64,000 nt of DNA from Leptodontidium sp. MPI-SDFR-AT-0119. Taxonomy: Eukaryota; Ascomycota; Leotiomycetes; Helotiales; Leptodontidiaceae. Every line of letters begins with the position of its first letter. Within the stretch, counting starts at the first letter, position 1. Both the position numbers and the translations under genes were made by a program. The stretch lies in contig JAHLEZ010000033.1 in the NCBI GenBank assembly GCA_020726505.1, forward strand, positions 496,001 through 560,000, written 5' to 3'. Positions 24,817-35,398 of the stretch are shown piece after piece. Under the pieces are notes generated by a model that was not told where the DNA came from, did not search any database, and worked only from the letters and a program-made list of their open reading frames with translations.

Positions 24817-25034
24817 TATCACGTAGAATACTTAAGGGGTAGAGAAGTACTAATTAGTGAAGTAGTGGGGAGCAAAAGATTGATTAAGAAGTGCTCTGCC
24901 CTCCCGTTAAGAGGGGGAAAACTAATTATATATATGTAAAGTAGGTAGGTTTAGTTAGTTGTGGGTGTGTAGGAAGCGCACCTGGCCGTTCAGTGGGCTC
25001 GCGTAGCAGGTGCCGCTAGCCATGTACCGTGATA
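24817..25034 (-). repeat. 3' LTR of CopC (218 bp)
   Basis: Starts TATCACGTAG, ends CATGTACCGTGATA (ancestral TGTCACG...CGTGACA). Matches 31747-31964 with scattered transitions. Confidence 0.93.
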
Positions 25035-25139
25035 TACCCCCCAGCTGTGAAGCGACTACGTTAAGCCAAAAGAAGACAGGAAAACAACATATAATAATAC
25101 AAGAGTTTGTTTTATTTACAAATTTTCCTCTAGTAATAA

Positions 25140-25194
25140 TAATAACTACTTTAACAATAACAATAACTATAATAATAATAATAACTATGTCTTC
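25140..25194. repeat. AT-rich simple sequence (ATAATAATA/ACAATAACA)
   Basis: Imperfect trinucleotide-like run just inside the 3' LTR of CopC. No coding meaning seen. Confidence 0.6.
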
Positions 25195-25329
25195 TGTAAG
25201 TTGAGCTGTGTTCCCTTAGTACAGTGATCGAGATTAGAGTATTAGGATTTGGCTCGTTAAGTCAGGGTTTAGTTAGCTAATTGTAAGATCAAATTTATAA
25301 GGGCAGACTATAATAAATAAATCTCTTTC

Positions 25330-26230
25330 GACACTAGTACTATTCTGGCTCGTGTCCCCGCCGGCCCTTCCTCCCCTGCCGCCGCCTTTAAGCGCTCCGC
25401 CGTAACTAGTATACTCGCGGACATTTAAGAGTATACTCTAAACGATGTTTTAAGTTAGATTCCCCCCCCTTTCTCTTCCTTAGGAATTCCCTCCCCTTAG
25501 GGTTAGAGTTTATTTACTCCCTCTGCGGAGTTAGGTTCCTCCTTCGCCGGAGGCTAAGGAGAGCCCTCTGCGGCCCCTATTACGCTCTCCTCCCCTGCTG
25601 GCTCTACTAGCTCCTCTAGTAAGGCCGCCGAGACTAAGAAGAAGAAGTCGGTTCCTATTGCCGGTGCGCGCCGCGCGGTGCCTTACTAATACTACGCTTG
25701 TTTAGCCCTTAATAATAAGAAGGGCAAAGATAGTTCATTACTTAGCGTTTGTCAAGAGAATACTATTAGGCGCGGTACTTAGTACTTTTAGTGCTCTTTT
25801 AGGCATAAATGTGTCCCTTACTTTATTAGGGTGGCTCCCTTCGCTACTTGTCTTATTAAGGCGATTAAGGCCGACGAGCCTTAAAGTGTAAGTGATTATA
25901 GGAACCCTTTTATTAAGCTCGCTGACCCTGGAAGTTTCTTAATTAATATCGAGCTACTCTTCGGATAACTCTGGAGCTAAAGGAGGACGGGCGCTTATAA
26001 GCGGTAGTAGTGTGCTTCTGGGGCTTAGGAACCCTTATATAACTAAGTTACCCCTTATATTTGTGAGCTTACGTTACGTTGCGCTGTTTTTGTGTAAGGC
26101 GGGGCTTAGGAACCCTTAAACAACTAAGTTACCCCTTGTACTTACTTTTATAAGTTCGGATTCCTGGAAATGGCCTTAGTAGTAGTAGAGGGCGGATTTT
26201 AAGGGCTAGCCACCTTAATAATATTACTTT
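25330..26230 (+). pseudogene. CopC antisense cysteine-containing frame in the 3' region
   Basis: Plus strand, opposite to gag-pol and placed between the pol stop and the 3' LTR. One frame gives a Pro/Ser/Ala-rich N-terminal part, then SSKAAETKKKKSVPIAG, a cysteine region with YYACLALNNKKGKDSSLLSV followed by Cys and later CSFRHKC, then IKAIKADEP, IKLADPGSFLINIELLFG and RRTGAYKR. Stops are of the TAG/TAA kind. No sequence match to the CopB antisense protein is evident beyond being basic and cysteine-containing, but the position and strand are the same. I do not recognise a named family. Start and splice structure undetermined. Confidence 0.5.
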
Positions 26231-26366
26231 GACAAAGGAAACTTAAAGTAAGTATTATAGCTCTTGTAATATACTCGAAATAAGTAATAAAAATATAAGA
26301 AACAAAGGAAATATATAATTTAAAAGAATATAAGTTAAATTAAAAGGAAGATTTATAAAGGGAAGA

Positions 26367-29300
26367 TTAAGAGAGCTGTGGAGCGGTAAATATCTGCGCT
26401 CTAACGTCTTTAAGGTTTAGAAGAGCTTAGAAATGATTAAATTATTGACGAGTAAGGTTCTTTATAAGTCCATCTGCCGGTATCTCCGTCGTAGACAAAT
26501 AAGTAATTTCAAAAGTCCCCTTAAAGTATTCTTATTAAAGCTATATATTCTGAATATTAACGTGACGTAGCTTTATTGTGATTCGCTCGCCTTCGCTAAT
26601 AATTAGTTAAATTGTTTACTTATTATCACAGTGGATTTTCCAAACTTCTCTTAACTTAAGAAGGATTTCTGTAAACAGCCTTTTGAGCGCTATTATTGCC
26701 TTGACAGTTCTTTCGACTCTTAGTAACTTTACTTCGGTAGTTGAAGTAGTAACTGTGGCTTATAAACTAGCTTTCTAGTTAAAAACACCTCCGAAGAGGG
26801 CAGCGGTAAAGCCTTAGGATGATCGTTGAGTCTCGGTATCGTCGGCAAAAGAGGTATCTGAGGCAATAAATAACTGAATTTCTTGTTGGTCTATTGAGTA
26901 TTGAATCGCGAAGTATCGGGTGCTCTAGAGGTATTTAATAGTCTAATTTATAGCCTTAATATGCTCTTCACTTGGATTTGTTAAGAAATGAGACAATCGA
27001 GAGGCTGCGTATATAATATCGGGTCTAATAAGAATTGCCGGGTAAAGTACTAATCCGACCTTTTCTTGGTACTCTTTTACTCGACTAAAGGGAGTAATAC
27101 CTTTATATTTAGTGAGCTCGACTCCTAGAAGTGGTGTACTCCTTAGCAAGGATGTCGTTAGGCCGAATTTATTAGCGATTTTCTTAATATATATATCGTA
27201 AGTAAGAGAGATCGTTCCCTATGCTTGATTCCTAATAATCCTAACTCTAAGGAATTAGTTTACTGTCTTTATCTCGCGAAGCTTATATACCTAATAAATT
27301 CCAGTAATCACAGCTTCGGCTGAGGTGAGATTGTTCTTATAATAAAAGACTAAAATATCGTCTATAAAAAATAACACAAATATCTTTCTCTTTTAATCGA
27401 AAAACATACAGGGTTCTTTTTTACTTGTGATTAAATAAAACTATATAAGAGTCTTAGTGAACTCCTTATACTATAAAGAAGGAGAGTCTCTTATGCCGTA
27501 TAGTGCTCGATTAACCTTAATACATAGGCCATAAGAGCGATAGCCGTCTAATAGCTAGCATAAGACTAGTGGCGAATCTTTACTCCGAACCGCATTAATA
27601 AATGCGTTAATAACGTTAAATTGCTGTATTTCTAAATTAAAATACGCGGCTAAAGCTATAGCTAATCGGAAACTCTTTAATACGAGGGTTGCGGCGTACG
27701 TTGAGAGTATAATAGCCTTGTCTTAAAGATCGCCTCGTACGACTAACCTTAATCGGCATCAAGAAATGTAACTATTTAGAGCCTCTTTATAAGTAAAAAC
27801 CTATATTAATAGCACAAGCTTTATTAATTTAGCTTCGGTTTCTTTCACGACTCTCTAATAGTCTCTAGATTCTAGGTTTTTAATTTCAAGCTCTACGTCG
27901 GCCTTAAACTGCTCTCTAAATTAATAATCTACTAAATCCTTTTAGGACCTTAGCTCTTTTAAAATGTCTTTTTAATAAACTCGAGGTAACTCTGTTTTTG
28001 AAGTACTTAAGTTAAAATCTAGCACTGAAATCTTTTTTACTTCCTTTGATTTAAGAAGAATTACTGCAAGGATTACACTATATAACGTGGTAAGCTCTTT
28101 ACCCCTTTAATCTTTAAATAAATAAAGAATTATAAAAGAGGTATTAAAATACTTAGGGATTACCTAACTAGAATCGATCGTTTCTACGCTTTATATTATT
28201 TCTATAGGGCTTATAGTTACTAAAATCAATAGGTTGACTCTAGCGATTCGATCACTCTTACGTTAGTTATATACTCCTTTTTATAATAGTTTACTTACTC
28301 TTAAAGAAGCTCCGGCGATTCGATCACTCTTACGTTAGGGCTGTGCTCCCTTTAGCTTTAACTAGCGCTTTTTCTTAACTAGAGAGGCCTCTCTAATTCC
28401 GATTTACTTAGTCGGTTTATTCTCACTTGATTTTGTGAGAGAGGCTTTATCCGCGGCGAGTATTATTATCTCGCTTATATACGCGGGGGCTTCATTTATT
28501 ACTTAAGTAGGGGCTTCTTCTACTGTAGTAAGTAAAACATATGCCGGAATTACTACTTGTAAATAAGTACGATTCTTAAGTATAGTAATTAAAGGTATAC
28601 TCGCGCTCTCTTTAGACAGAGGTATACTCGCACGTGATGATTCATCCGCGATTAAGTCCGTAGGAGGCATTTGAGAGACACTAGAGCTCTGAACTAGAGG
28701 TAGTGTGCTCTCTAGGGACTAAAGTCTAAGATTCCTTTGAGCTTGTGGTAAATTTGCTTTCTCTATTACCCCCGAGTTTAAGAGGCTAGGAGTACCGCTT
28801 GGCTCTTCGAGAGCTCTGGTTTCTATTAAGTCTATATTAAACAGTCCGATTTCCTCGAGGATTAATTCAACGTCTTGAATCTCGTCTTCTTCAATAGCTT
28901 CTATTACGTCTTTAACTTCAGAAACGAGCTGGCCGGCCTGTTTCTTATACTCGGCTAAGTTAAAGAAGACGTTCTCGTCGAAGGTTATATTCTGTGAGAT
29001 AATGACTTAGTGTAGAATTAGTACCCAGATTTTATATATATTACTGGCAACGTAGCTAACAAGATAACTAATATAAGCTCTAGGGAGTACCTTAAATACT
29101 CGTTTGTTGTTTCCTACTTCTTAATCTTTAATTAGAGAGTAAGCTCGCGATCCGTAGGCGTATATCTTATTCTAGTCCGGCCGAAGGTCTATAGTCAATT
29201 TCTTGACTATAACTAGGTCGTAAAAGCGGAAATAACCGCGAAACTAAGTATTAAGGGTCTCGTTAGGCGATTTCCAGCCTCGACTCTCTAGCGGGCTTAT

Positions 29301-31400
29301 ATTATATAAAAACGCTGCCGCTTAAGTAACTTCTAGCTAAAGAGCTTCCGGGAGGCCTACAGTTACTCGCATTGTAATTGACTTTTCGATAATTTCCTTT
29401 CCGGCACGCTCTAAGAGATTATTCGGTTCGTGAGTATAAGTCGGGCTTAATTCGATTTAGATACCTTATTATTGAGTCCACTTTTAGTATTTCGATATAC
29501 TATGAGGAGAGATTACTACTTTCTCGTTGTCGTGCTTTAAAATATAAATATAAAGGCCGTACTTCCGTTTAATTTAATTGTTAATAAATTATAGGATTTT
29601 TAATATTATTATTAATAATTTATTTAGAATCGGGAAAACAAGGATTTTTCTATTATACTCGTCTTTAATAACAAGTAACTAATTAGAGCCGTCGTAACCG
29701 GGGTCGTAGTCGAAAAGGTCTTACGTAAGTCTCTAAAATAGTCGTAGAGATACGTTCTCTGAGGGCCTTCGAGAATTAATATTTATAGCTCGAGCTATAG
29801 AGTAGTGCTTGTATTTAGCTCTATTTGTTCCCTCGATTTTGACGTTCCTAGTATTCTCTACTAATATACGAAGAGCCTTAGGGCCAAGATGCCCTACTCT
29901 CGTATACTATACTTCTTTTGAATCTGTGTGTGGCTTTAGGTAATCTCTCGATTTCCTAAAGGGTCTTAGTGTGCGCGTAAGAGTAAGATATAACAACGTG
30001 TTAGTATTACTTAACAAAATAAATAAAACAAGGTAGTTTAAAGTATTCTTGTATTTAAAGAAAACTAGTTAATACTTCCGAACTAAAGTGCGTATAATAC
30101 TACTGTTAGTAGGCTCCTTAAGACGTAAAGTTGTGTTAAAACTATTAATCTATAGCCTTACGTTTAAGAGCCTTGCCTCTAAGATAATATTAACATAAAA
30201 ACCTTTAACGACTACTACATTCGTGAGCTCCAAATCGATTATACTTCCCGGAGTCGTAAGCGCGTTCTTTAAAAGACGACGGCCTCTATTAATAATAGGT
30301 AAGTTAGACGTATTAACTTCGACTACGTCCTTATAACTTAACGGGATAAAAGAGCCTTTAACTAAGAGAGACTTATCGTTAACTATATATATAGCACCGC
30401 AATTGTTAAGAAGAGTACTTTATGGAGCGGATGTCGGCCGTTATTGAGCGCGAATATACCGAGAGTCTAAAGAGCAGAAGGGTTTATAATAACGCATGTA
30501 ATCTTTAAAATAGGTTTATCGGAGGTCTTAGGGGCCTTAGCTATTGCCTTACTAGGCTCCTTAGCTAAAACGGTCTTATGTAGAGCACTCTACTCCGGTT
30601 TGTTTACTTCTTTTCAAATAAGCTCGGCTTAATTAGGAGTTACTCAGTGCTTTTTAGTAGTTTAACTATAAAGTGCGGCCTTAAGACAGTTATAAGTAGT
30701 TAGTTTCTAATAGTGTTTGGAATTTAGATCCGAGAAAGCGATTATACAGGGGCACTTGTAGTGCTTTTTATCTCGTTTATTGCCTAGGGTTATAAAAATG
30801 CCGTTTCTAAAGTAAAGGCTGTACTTTTTAGTAGACTTTGTGTCTTCTATAACTCGTTAAAACTATAATTTATAGTATAATAAGGAGTATTTCAGTTCCT
30901 TAACTTCTGTCTAGTTTCTAAGCACTTAGTCCTCTATAATAAGCTCGTCTTTGCGGTTCTTAGCGAAAACAAGGTCCTATTTAGCTCCGACGGCGTTTAA
31001 GAACCTTTCCGTAGTAAGGGGTCCTAAAACGAGCTCAGAACCGGCTGATTTGCACTCTTAGTAAGACAGGAATTAGTTTCGGCACTAAGTTGTAATATTA
31101 ATACGACCGTCGTAGGCTTGTTGTATTAAGAGAGAATAAGTTAATTTAATGTCGCGCAGGTTAGTGGCCTTAGAGGGCGCGCAGTACTGGCGAAGCTCCC
31201 GTACGATCTTCTGAATAGTATAAGTGCGCTCGTTAACTTGAGTCAAGGAAATAATCTCGAAGAGTGAGGGATTAATATAGTTAATAACCTAAGTATAGAG
31301 TTGATTGTATTTAATGACTAAGTTACTTTAATCGCTCTTCTTAATAATAAAAACCTTAAAGGCTCTGTTATACTCTGATTCGACTGCGGGAAAGAGTATC
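26367..31400 (-). pseudogene. CopC gag-pol polyprotein relic
   Basis: The stop is at 26367-26369 after a tail ending FTAPQLS. RNase H at about 26450-26800 includes a GYLFAL-like box and IHCDNKQTI-type segments. The peptide YQEKVGLVLYPAILIRPDII with AASRLSHF (26943-27149) is the classic Copia link between reverse transcriptase and RNase H. Reverse transcriptase at about 27200-27750 has LVVRGD, EIQQFNVINAFINAV, ALYGIRDSP and an intact active site FIDDILVFY near 27360. Integrase is at about 28950-29900. Gag-pre-integrase lies at about 30150-30430, with NVVVVKGFYVNIILEARL. Gag at about 30700-31400 has FEIISLTQVNERTYTIQKIV. Stops are numerous, so inactive; start codon not found. Confidence 0.85.
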
Positions 31401-31746
31401 GCCGGTGCGCTAACTAGTCGCTTTGTATTTTTCTTTTAAAGAAACTTAGTCTTTGTGTTAAAAACTAGTGGACTTGTTGTAGGAGACGGAACATTAGGTC
31501 TATTAAGGTTGACGAGCGGCTAAAGGCCTCTGTTGTACGCTTGAGCCTGAAATTCGGTGTTAAATTTAGTCTAGCCCTTTCGGTCCTTGATGCGGTCGCT
31601 CTTAGAGTCGGCTATAGTTGATTTCTTAAGAATAAAGCGTAAGTAAAGACGTGTAGTGATCGTTAGAGAGAGTAAAAAAGAAGATATAAAGTAGTATTCT
31701 ATTGAGCATGAATTATCGGGGCTCTGAGAGTTATGTGGCTCTTAAC

Positions 31747-31964
31747 TATTACGTAGAATACTTAAGGGGTAGAGAAGTACTAATTGGTGAAGTAGTAGGG
31801 AGTAAAAGATTAATTAAGAAGTGCTCTGCCCTCTTATTAAGAGGGGGAAAACTAGCTATATATATGTAAAGTAAGTAGGTTTAGTTAGTTGTGAGTGTAC
31901 AGGAAGCGCACTTGGCCGTTCAGTGGGCTCGCGTAGCAGGTGCCGCTAGTCATGTACCGTGACA
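31747..31964 (-). repeat. 5' LTR of CopC (218 bp)
   Basis: Starts TATTACGTAG, ends CATGTACCGTGACA; followed by AGATA at 31965-31969. Confidence 0.93.
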
Positions 31965-31969
31965 AGATA

Positions 31970-32292
31970 ATAGTACGATTTACGAAAAGACAAATACTTA
32001 GCAAAATCATAAATTATATAATGCCGTACGCTTGAAATATTATATTTACTTAATTAATTGGCCTTCTTACTCGCCAGACCTTAATTCGATTCAGAATATC
32101 TAAAGGATTTTAAAACAAAGAATAAGAAATAAAAATCCTCACGATAACTAGGTACTTAAAGATTTAGAAACAATTATATTAAATATTTTAGAAAACGAGA
32201 TTTCTCTTAAAACAATTAATAAGTTCGTTAATATAATGTCTCAAAGGCTTAAAAAGGTTAAATTAAGAAAAGGAGAACCTTTTGGGTAGTAA
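31970..32292 (+). pseudogene. 3' end of a Tc1/mariner transposase
   Basis: The plus-strand frame begins DNS at the CopC target duplication and reads through to WPSYSPDLNSIQNI, NKNPHDN, VLKDLETIILNILENEISL, NKFVNIMSQRLK and ends KGEPFG with TAG TAA (32287-32292). SPDLNSIQN is the third catalytic-site region of DDE transposases of this superfamily; the expected Glu after SPDLNxI is Gln here. The 5' part of the gene is missing or unrecognisable left of CopC, which appears to have landed at the second-Asp motif. No terminal repeat was found after the stop. Confidence 0.75.
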
Positions 32293-32412
32293 TTAATTTA
32301 TATTGTAAATAGCGATAGAATACGGCAGAAACGGGGGGGGGGTGGCGAGACCCACTGGCAACCCCCTTCCGTACTGCGCAGTCGCCGCTAGCGAGCCTCC
32401 TCCCTGCGGGGG
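32293..32412. other. Short spacer with GC-rich patch
   Basis: Contains a G10 run near 32332-32341 and a GC-rich stretch up to 32412, clearly not RIP-affected. No gene seen. Confidence 0.5.
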
Positions 32413-32414
32413 TA

Positions 32415-32507
32415 CTCGTTGGTTTCCTGATTTTTTGTTTTTTTTTTCCCGACCTACTAGCGCAGGTCGGAATCACCAACTTGGATATACCAGCAACTTA
32501 AACACGG
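32415..32507 (+). repeat. Left terminal inverted repeat (~93 bp)
   Basis: Pairs with 33106-33197 over nearly its whole length, with only a few mismatches and a 1-base difference in the T/A run. Confidence 0.85.
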
Positions 32508-33105
32508 TGACTTAATTAAGGAATAACTTTTTAAATACTAATGCGATTAACTTAAAAGATGGACTATTAAATCCGGAACAAAATTCTACATAAATCACAA
32601 CTTAAATGATTCATATAATACATCGTAATTAAATAAAATAAGCGAAAATTTGTGATCCCGTATAGCCCAAAACTACCGAAATATCAAGTTCTACGTTTAA
32701 CTTCTTAACCCCTTTATGAATTTTAATAAAAAAGCTCCACGGGATATACAAATTACACCTATTCTAATCGATTCCGAGATTTATATAATAATCGCATAAC
32801 GTTTGGTAGTGGAAAAGAGGTGACCTTGTTAAAAATATAGGTTTTAGTATGTTCGCTTATGTAATTCCATATCCAACACTAACTCAAACCTGTTAATGAA
32901 CTGCGGGATGGTCCCGAGGCGCCAAGACCTGCCAAATCTGCACCTGAAACCCATATTTAAATCAAAACAACGCACGATTAATTACCCCTAACCCTAATGC
33001 ACTGTGTGATAATTATACTCTTAACTACGGCGTATTTGTCTATGAAAAAATCAAGTCAAACGGACTAGAATTAGATTTTTAAAGTAATTAAACAAGCCGA
33101 AAAGG

Positions 33106-33197
33106 CCATGTCCAAGTTGCTAGTATATCCAAGTTGGTAGTTCCGACCTGCGCCAGCAAGTCGGAAAAAAAAACAAAAAAATCAGGAAACCGACGAG
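33106..33197 (-). repeat. Right terminal inverted repeat (~92 bp)
   Basis: Reverse complement of 32415-32507; includes a poly-A/C run and TCAGGAAACCGACGAG at the outer end. Confidence 0.85.
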
Positions 33198-33369
33198 TAG
33201 TAAACCCTTTCACTTCGTTTCAGGGTAATAGCTTAAGTCAGAGATTTCCTTACGAATCTCTTTCTTACTTGTAAACAATCATTTTGCCCAAGCCGCATTT
33301 GACCTCGTTCGTGCTCCTGTACCGTCACATATCCCTCACGCTCGCCATGGTCGGAACTCCTAAGACAGG

Positions 33370-33649
33370 TAATGTTGTCTCGGAGTTCAGGGGGGATAAA
33401 TTCTCCACTTCAGCCATCCATCATGGTATGGTTGATGGTGAGGTCGCGATACAGATGGTTGTGCTGAACAAGATATTGTAAAGCCGCCAGAACCTCAAGG
33501 TTATCCTTCCGAACCTGCACGAACGACTTGAGATCGGCATCGGCCGGCGCTCGTTTTCCCAGCCAGATAACTTTGATCAGATTATCCAGCTTCAGCCCAG
33601 CACTGGGAAGAATCTGAAGAAGCGGGCCCAGATCCTGCGGAATTACCAA
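33370..33649 (-). pseudogene. Helitron-type polyprotein fragment (DUF6570-like region)
   Basis: The minus-strand stretch reads VIPQDLGPLLQILPSAGLKL, then IKVIWLGKRAPADADLKSFV, VRKDNLEVLAALQYLVQHN and LYRDLTINHTMMD. This is the conserved block found upstream of the helitron_like_N domain in fungal Helitron/PIF1-type proteins (typical form: VIxVxxxRPxxxDLxxxxxVRRxxVxxAL.WLxxNNPLYRDV). A frameshift after MMDG leads to a second-frame continuation resembling FIPPELRDNIT. It starts abruptly at about 33650, where a plus-strand helicase piece begins, so it is a fragment. Not visibly RIP-mutated. Confidence 0.7.
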
Positions 33650-33650
33650 A

Positions 33651-34019
33651 GATATGCCAGCAGCGATTATGATAGAAGTCGATGATTACGATGGGCCCAA
33701 GTTCCCTGGCATTCCCATCTTCCCTGTCACCAGGCGATTCGAATACAAAAAACATGACTGTTCGCGCACCAACTTCCCGTTACGCCCTGCCTATACTATC
33801 ACGGTACACAAAGCACCGTCGTTAAAACAAGTCGTCTTGAACCTGGAACGGAAGGATCATGTCCCAGGATTGTCATATATTGCCATATCTCGAGTTAAGA
33901 GACTCTCTTTTATCATATTTGAGACTCCTTTCGATCTGAGTCGATTCGTAATCAAAGAGAGCTCGAATATGAAGGATAAGGCAAGGGATTGGGATCTGCG
34001 TACACTCCAAGGCTTGTAA
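33651..34019 (+). pseudogene. PIF1-like helicase C-terminal fragment (Helitron-type)
   Basis: The plus-strand open frame of 121 codons (first Met at 33654) reads PAAIMIEVDDYDGPKFPGIP, then IFPVTRRFEYKKHDCSRTNF, PLRPAYTITVHKA, DHVPGLSYIAISRVKRLSFI and FETPFDLSRF. These are the last motifs of PIF1-family helicases: the AYAITVHKxQG and YVAxSRVK blocks (motifs V and VI). In HKAPSLKQVVLN the QG(L/M)T part of motif V is altered, so activity is unlikely even if expressed. The N-terminal ATPase motifs are absent. It abuts the DUF6570-like fragment on the opposite strand. Confidence 0.8.
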
Positions 34020-34423
34020 ATTATCAGATTGACGTATCACAACAAATTTAGTAAAGCAGAATTTGGGCACATAGACACCAGTTTGATGCAGAGTTGTCCC
34101 ATTGATCCTACAACTAATGGTGAGGCTGCCTGTCTCCCACTAAGGAGAAGCCCCGAGAGGTTAGAAGATACCTGCTCCTGAGAGTTTCGACGTCTTGCCC
34201 TGTTTCCAATACGTCGGGTGAATGGGAAAGCGAAGAAATTTGAGATTGGATTTCGATCGATCGATTGAGGGATTAAGAGGGCGCAAAGGTCCTTCAGTCT
34301 GCCAGGGACCGAGCTGTCGTTGCACTCGCCCTCATGGAGTTCTGTACCGTGTCGCCAAGACCCTGCGGAATCCAGGGCTCAGTTTAGTCCCAGACAAAGC
34401 AATGAGTAGGACTTAGCACTGGC
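34020..34423. other. Spacer between helicase fragment and host gene
   Basis: About 400 bases of normal base composition. The 64-codon open stretch at 34222-34416 (plus) has no recognisable features; treated as chance. It would contain the 3' UTR and terminator of the minus-strand gene ending at 34424; no clear polyadenylation signal was picked out. Confidence 0.45.
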
Positions 34424-35326
34424 TCAGTTACTATCATCCTTCGAGGCACCCTCTCCGCCAACTATCATTTCCTCCAACTTAGTAATACTCGTCTTGAAGT
34501 ACCCCTCCAACCCATACCGCTCAATATCAGCCGACTCGCCCTTCAACTCCTCAACTGCACTCCCAATCCAATCCCCAACTTTCTCCCTCCTCTTCCTCGC
34601 CTCCGCAAACCTCTCCTTAATCCACTTAGCTTTCTGCCTCTCAATCTGCCCCCTCTGCTGCTTATTCGGCCTTCCAGTCTTGAACACACCAACCTCAGCA
34701 TCACAACTCGTCCACCTATGCCTCACACTCGGCAACCCCACCCCCTCATCTTTCCCAACACAATCAACATCCTCTCTCAATGCAATAACCTCCAACATAA
34801 CCTCATCCAACTCCTTATACGGTTCTTCCGACTCCCCAAACCCGCACATCTTCCACGACGCCTCAAGATCCCCATGAGCATGGGGCCCAATATAAAGCAT
34901 GGCATTGAACGCACATCTCGCTCCATCTTGACCCATACCCATAAGTTTCTGCACATCTTTGATATACTTTAACATCGCTTCGGCATAGGTATCTGAAGTG
35001 ATTGAGCGGCCATTGGGACCCATTTTCTTGACTCGTGCATCTAAGCTGCTGACTTTCTTATCCACGTCGTTGAGGATCTTCTTGTAGAGTTGCTCGGCGG
35101 CTTTCTTTCCTTCGACTGCTTTCTTCGTGAGCGGCTTTTTGGTTGTTGGTGCATTTTTGGAGACTTTCTGTTTCTTGGTGGAGTTGTCTTTGGATTCGGA
35201 GTCTGGGATATCGATGGGAACGGTGGTGCGTTTGCGTTTTTGGGGTGCAGCGGGCTTGGATGCATTGAGCACATCTGCAGGAGCTGGCTTCAGCCATCCA
35301 GCGAAGGAGTTTTGTTTCGGCGGCAT
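34424..35326 (-). CDS. Hypothetical basic nuclear-type protein, 300 aa (only intact host-like gene)
   Basis: Uninterrupted single-exon frame of normal GC and no RIP signature. I chose Met 35326 (MPPKQNSFAGWLKPAP): it has A at -3, and the upstream extension to 35500 crosses promoter-like motifs. Residues 1-15 contain QNSFAGWL, loosely like a PCNA-interacting box but not a canonical one. KRKRTT (about 30-35) and KKQKVSK are nuclear-localisation-like. VPIDIPDSES (about 36-45) resembles a SUMO-interacting motif. The region 90-115 is Lys-rich, probably coiled. A folded-looking core at about 115-190 includes LMGMGQDGARCAFNAMLYIG. The C-terminal third is charged and helical (KAKWIKERFAEARKRREKVG). 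No family recognised. It is flanked by helicase fragments and a TRIM element. An upstream start at 35500 (358 aa) is the alternative. Confidence 0.8.
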   Translation of the reverse strand: MPPKQNSFAGWLKPAPADVLNASKPAAPQKRKRTTVPIDIPDSESKDNSTKKQKVSKNAPTTKKPLTKKAVEGKKAAEQLYKKILNDVDKKVSSLDARVKKMGPNGRSITSDTYAEAMLKYIKDVQKLMGMGQDGARCAFNAMLYIGPHAHGDLEASWKMCGFGESEEPYKELDEVMLEVIALREDVDCVGKDEGVGLPSVRHRWTSCDAEVGVFKTGRPNKQQRGQIERQKAKWIKERFAEARKRREKVGDWIGSAVEELKGESADIERYGLEGYFKTSITKLEEMIVGGEGASKDDSN

Positions 35327-35398
35327 TATGGATTTTCGTTGAGGGAGATTGAGACTCGAGGTTTTAGGAAATCTGGACTTTATTCCATTGGCAGGAAC

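Larger units (their letters stand above)
24817..31964 (-). mobile_element. CopC: complete Ty1/Copia LTR retrotransposon, 7148 bp
   Basis: Two 218-bp LTRs (24817-25034 and 31747-31964) are flanked by the duplication AGATA (24812-24816 and 31965-31969). The LTR termini form a short inverted repeat (TGTCACG...CGTGACA). On the minus strand the polypurine tract AGCTGGGGGGTA precedes the 3' LTR, and GTTAAGAGCC follows the 5' LTR as the likely primer site. Gag-pol runs from about 31.4 kb to a stop at 26367. A 1.3-kb region with an antisense frame separates it from the 3' LTR. Its LTRs are GC-richer than those of CopB, so RIP was milder. Confidence 0.93.
32415..33197. mobile_element. Non-autonomous DNA transposon-like element with long terminal inverted repeats
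   Basis: Ends CTCGTTGGTTTCCTGA / TCAGGAAACCGACGAG are the outer parts of ~92-bp inverted repeats (32415-32507 and 33106-33197). The sequence TA flanks both sides (32413-32414 and 33198-33199), consistent with a TA target duplication. Each arm contains an internal palindrome (CCGACCT...AGGTCGG) and the motif CCAACTTGGATATAC. The ~600-bp interior has no reading frame of note, so it would rely on a transposase elsewhere. The superfamily cannot be settled from the ends alone. A fold-back artefact is the alternative. Confidence 0.7.

Noticed and set aside
25010..25204. 64-codon plus-strand frame
   Set aside because: Begins inside the CopC LTR and ends in an ATT-type simple repeat giving Ile/Thr runs; no sign of a gene.
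32258..32479. 73-codon minus-strand frame
   Set aside because: It spans the Tc1 gene end, a GC-rich patch and a terminal inverted repeat arm, which are unrelated units.
32986..32998. Telomere-like CCCCTAACCCTAA as evidence of a chromosome end
   Set aside because: Only two units, inside a transposon-like element; no telomeric array, so it says nothing about chromosome position.
33284..33481. 65-codon plus-strand frame
   Set aside because: Overlaps the DUF6570-like fragment on the opposite strand, which has recognisable homology; this frame has none.
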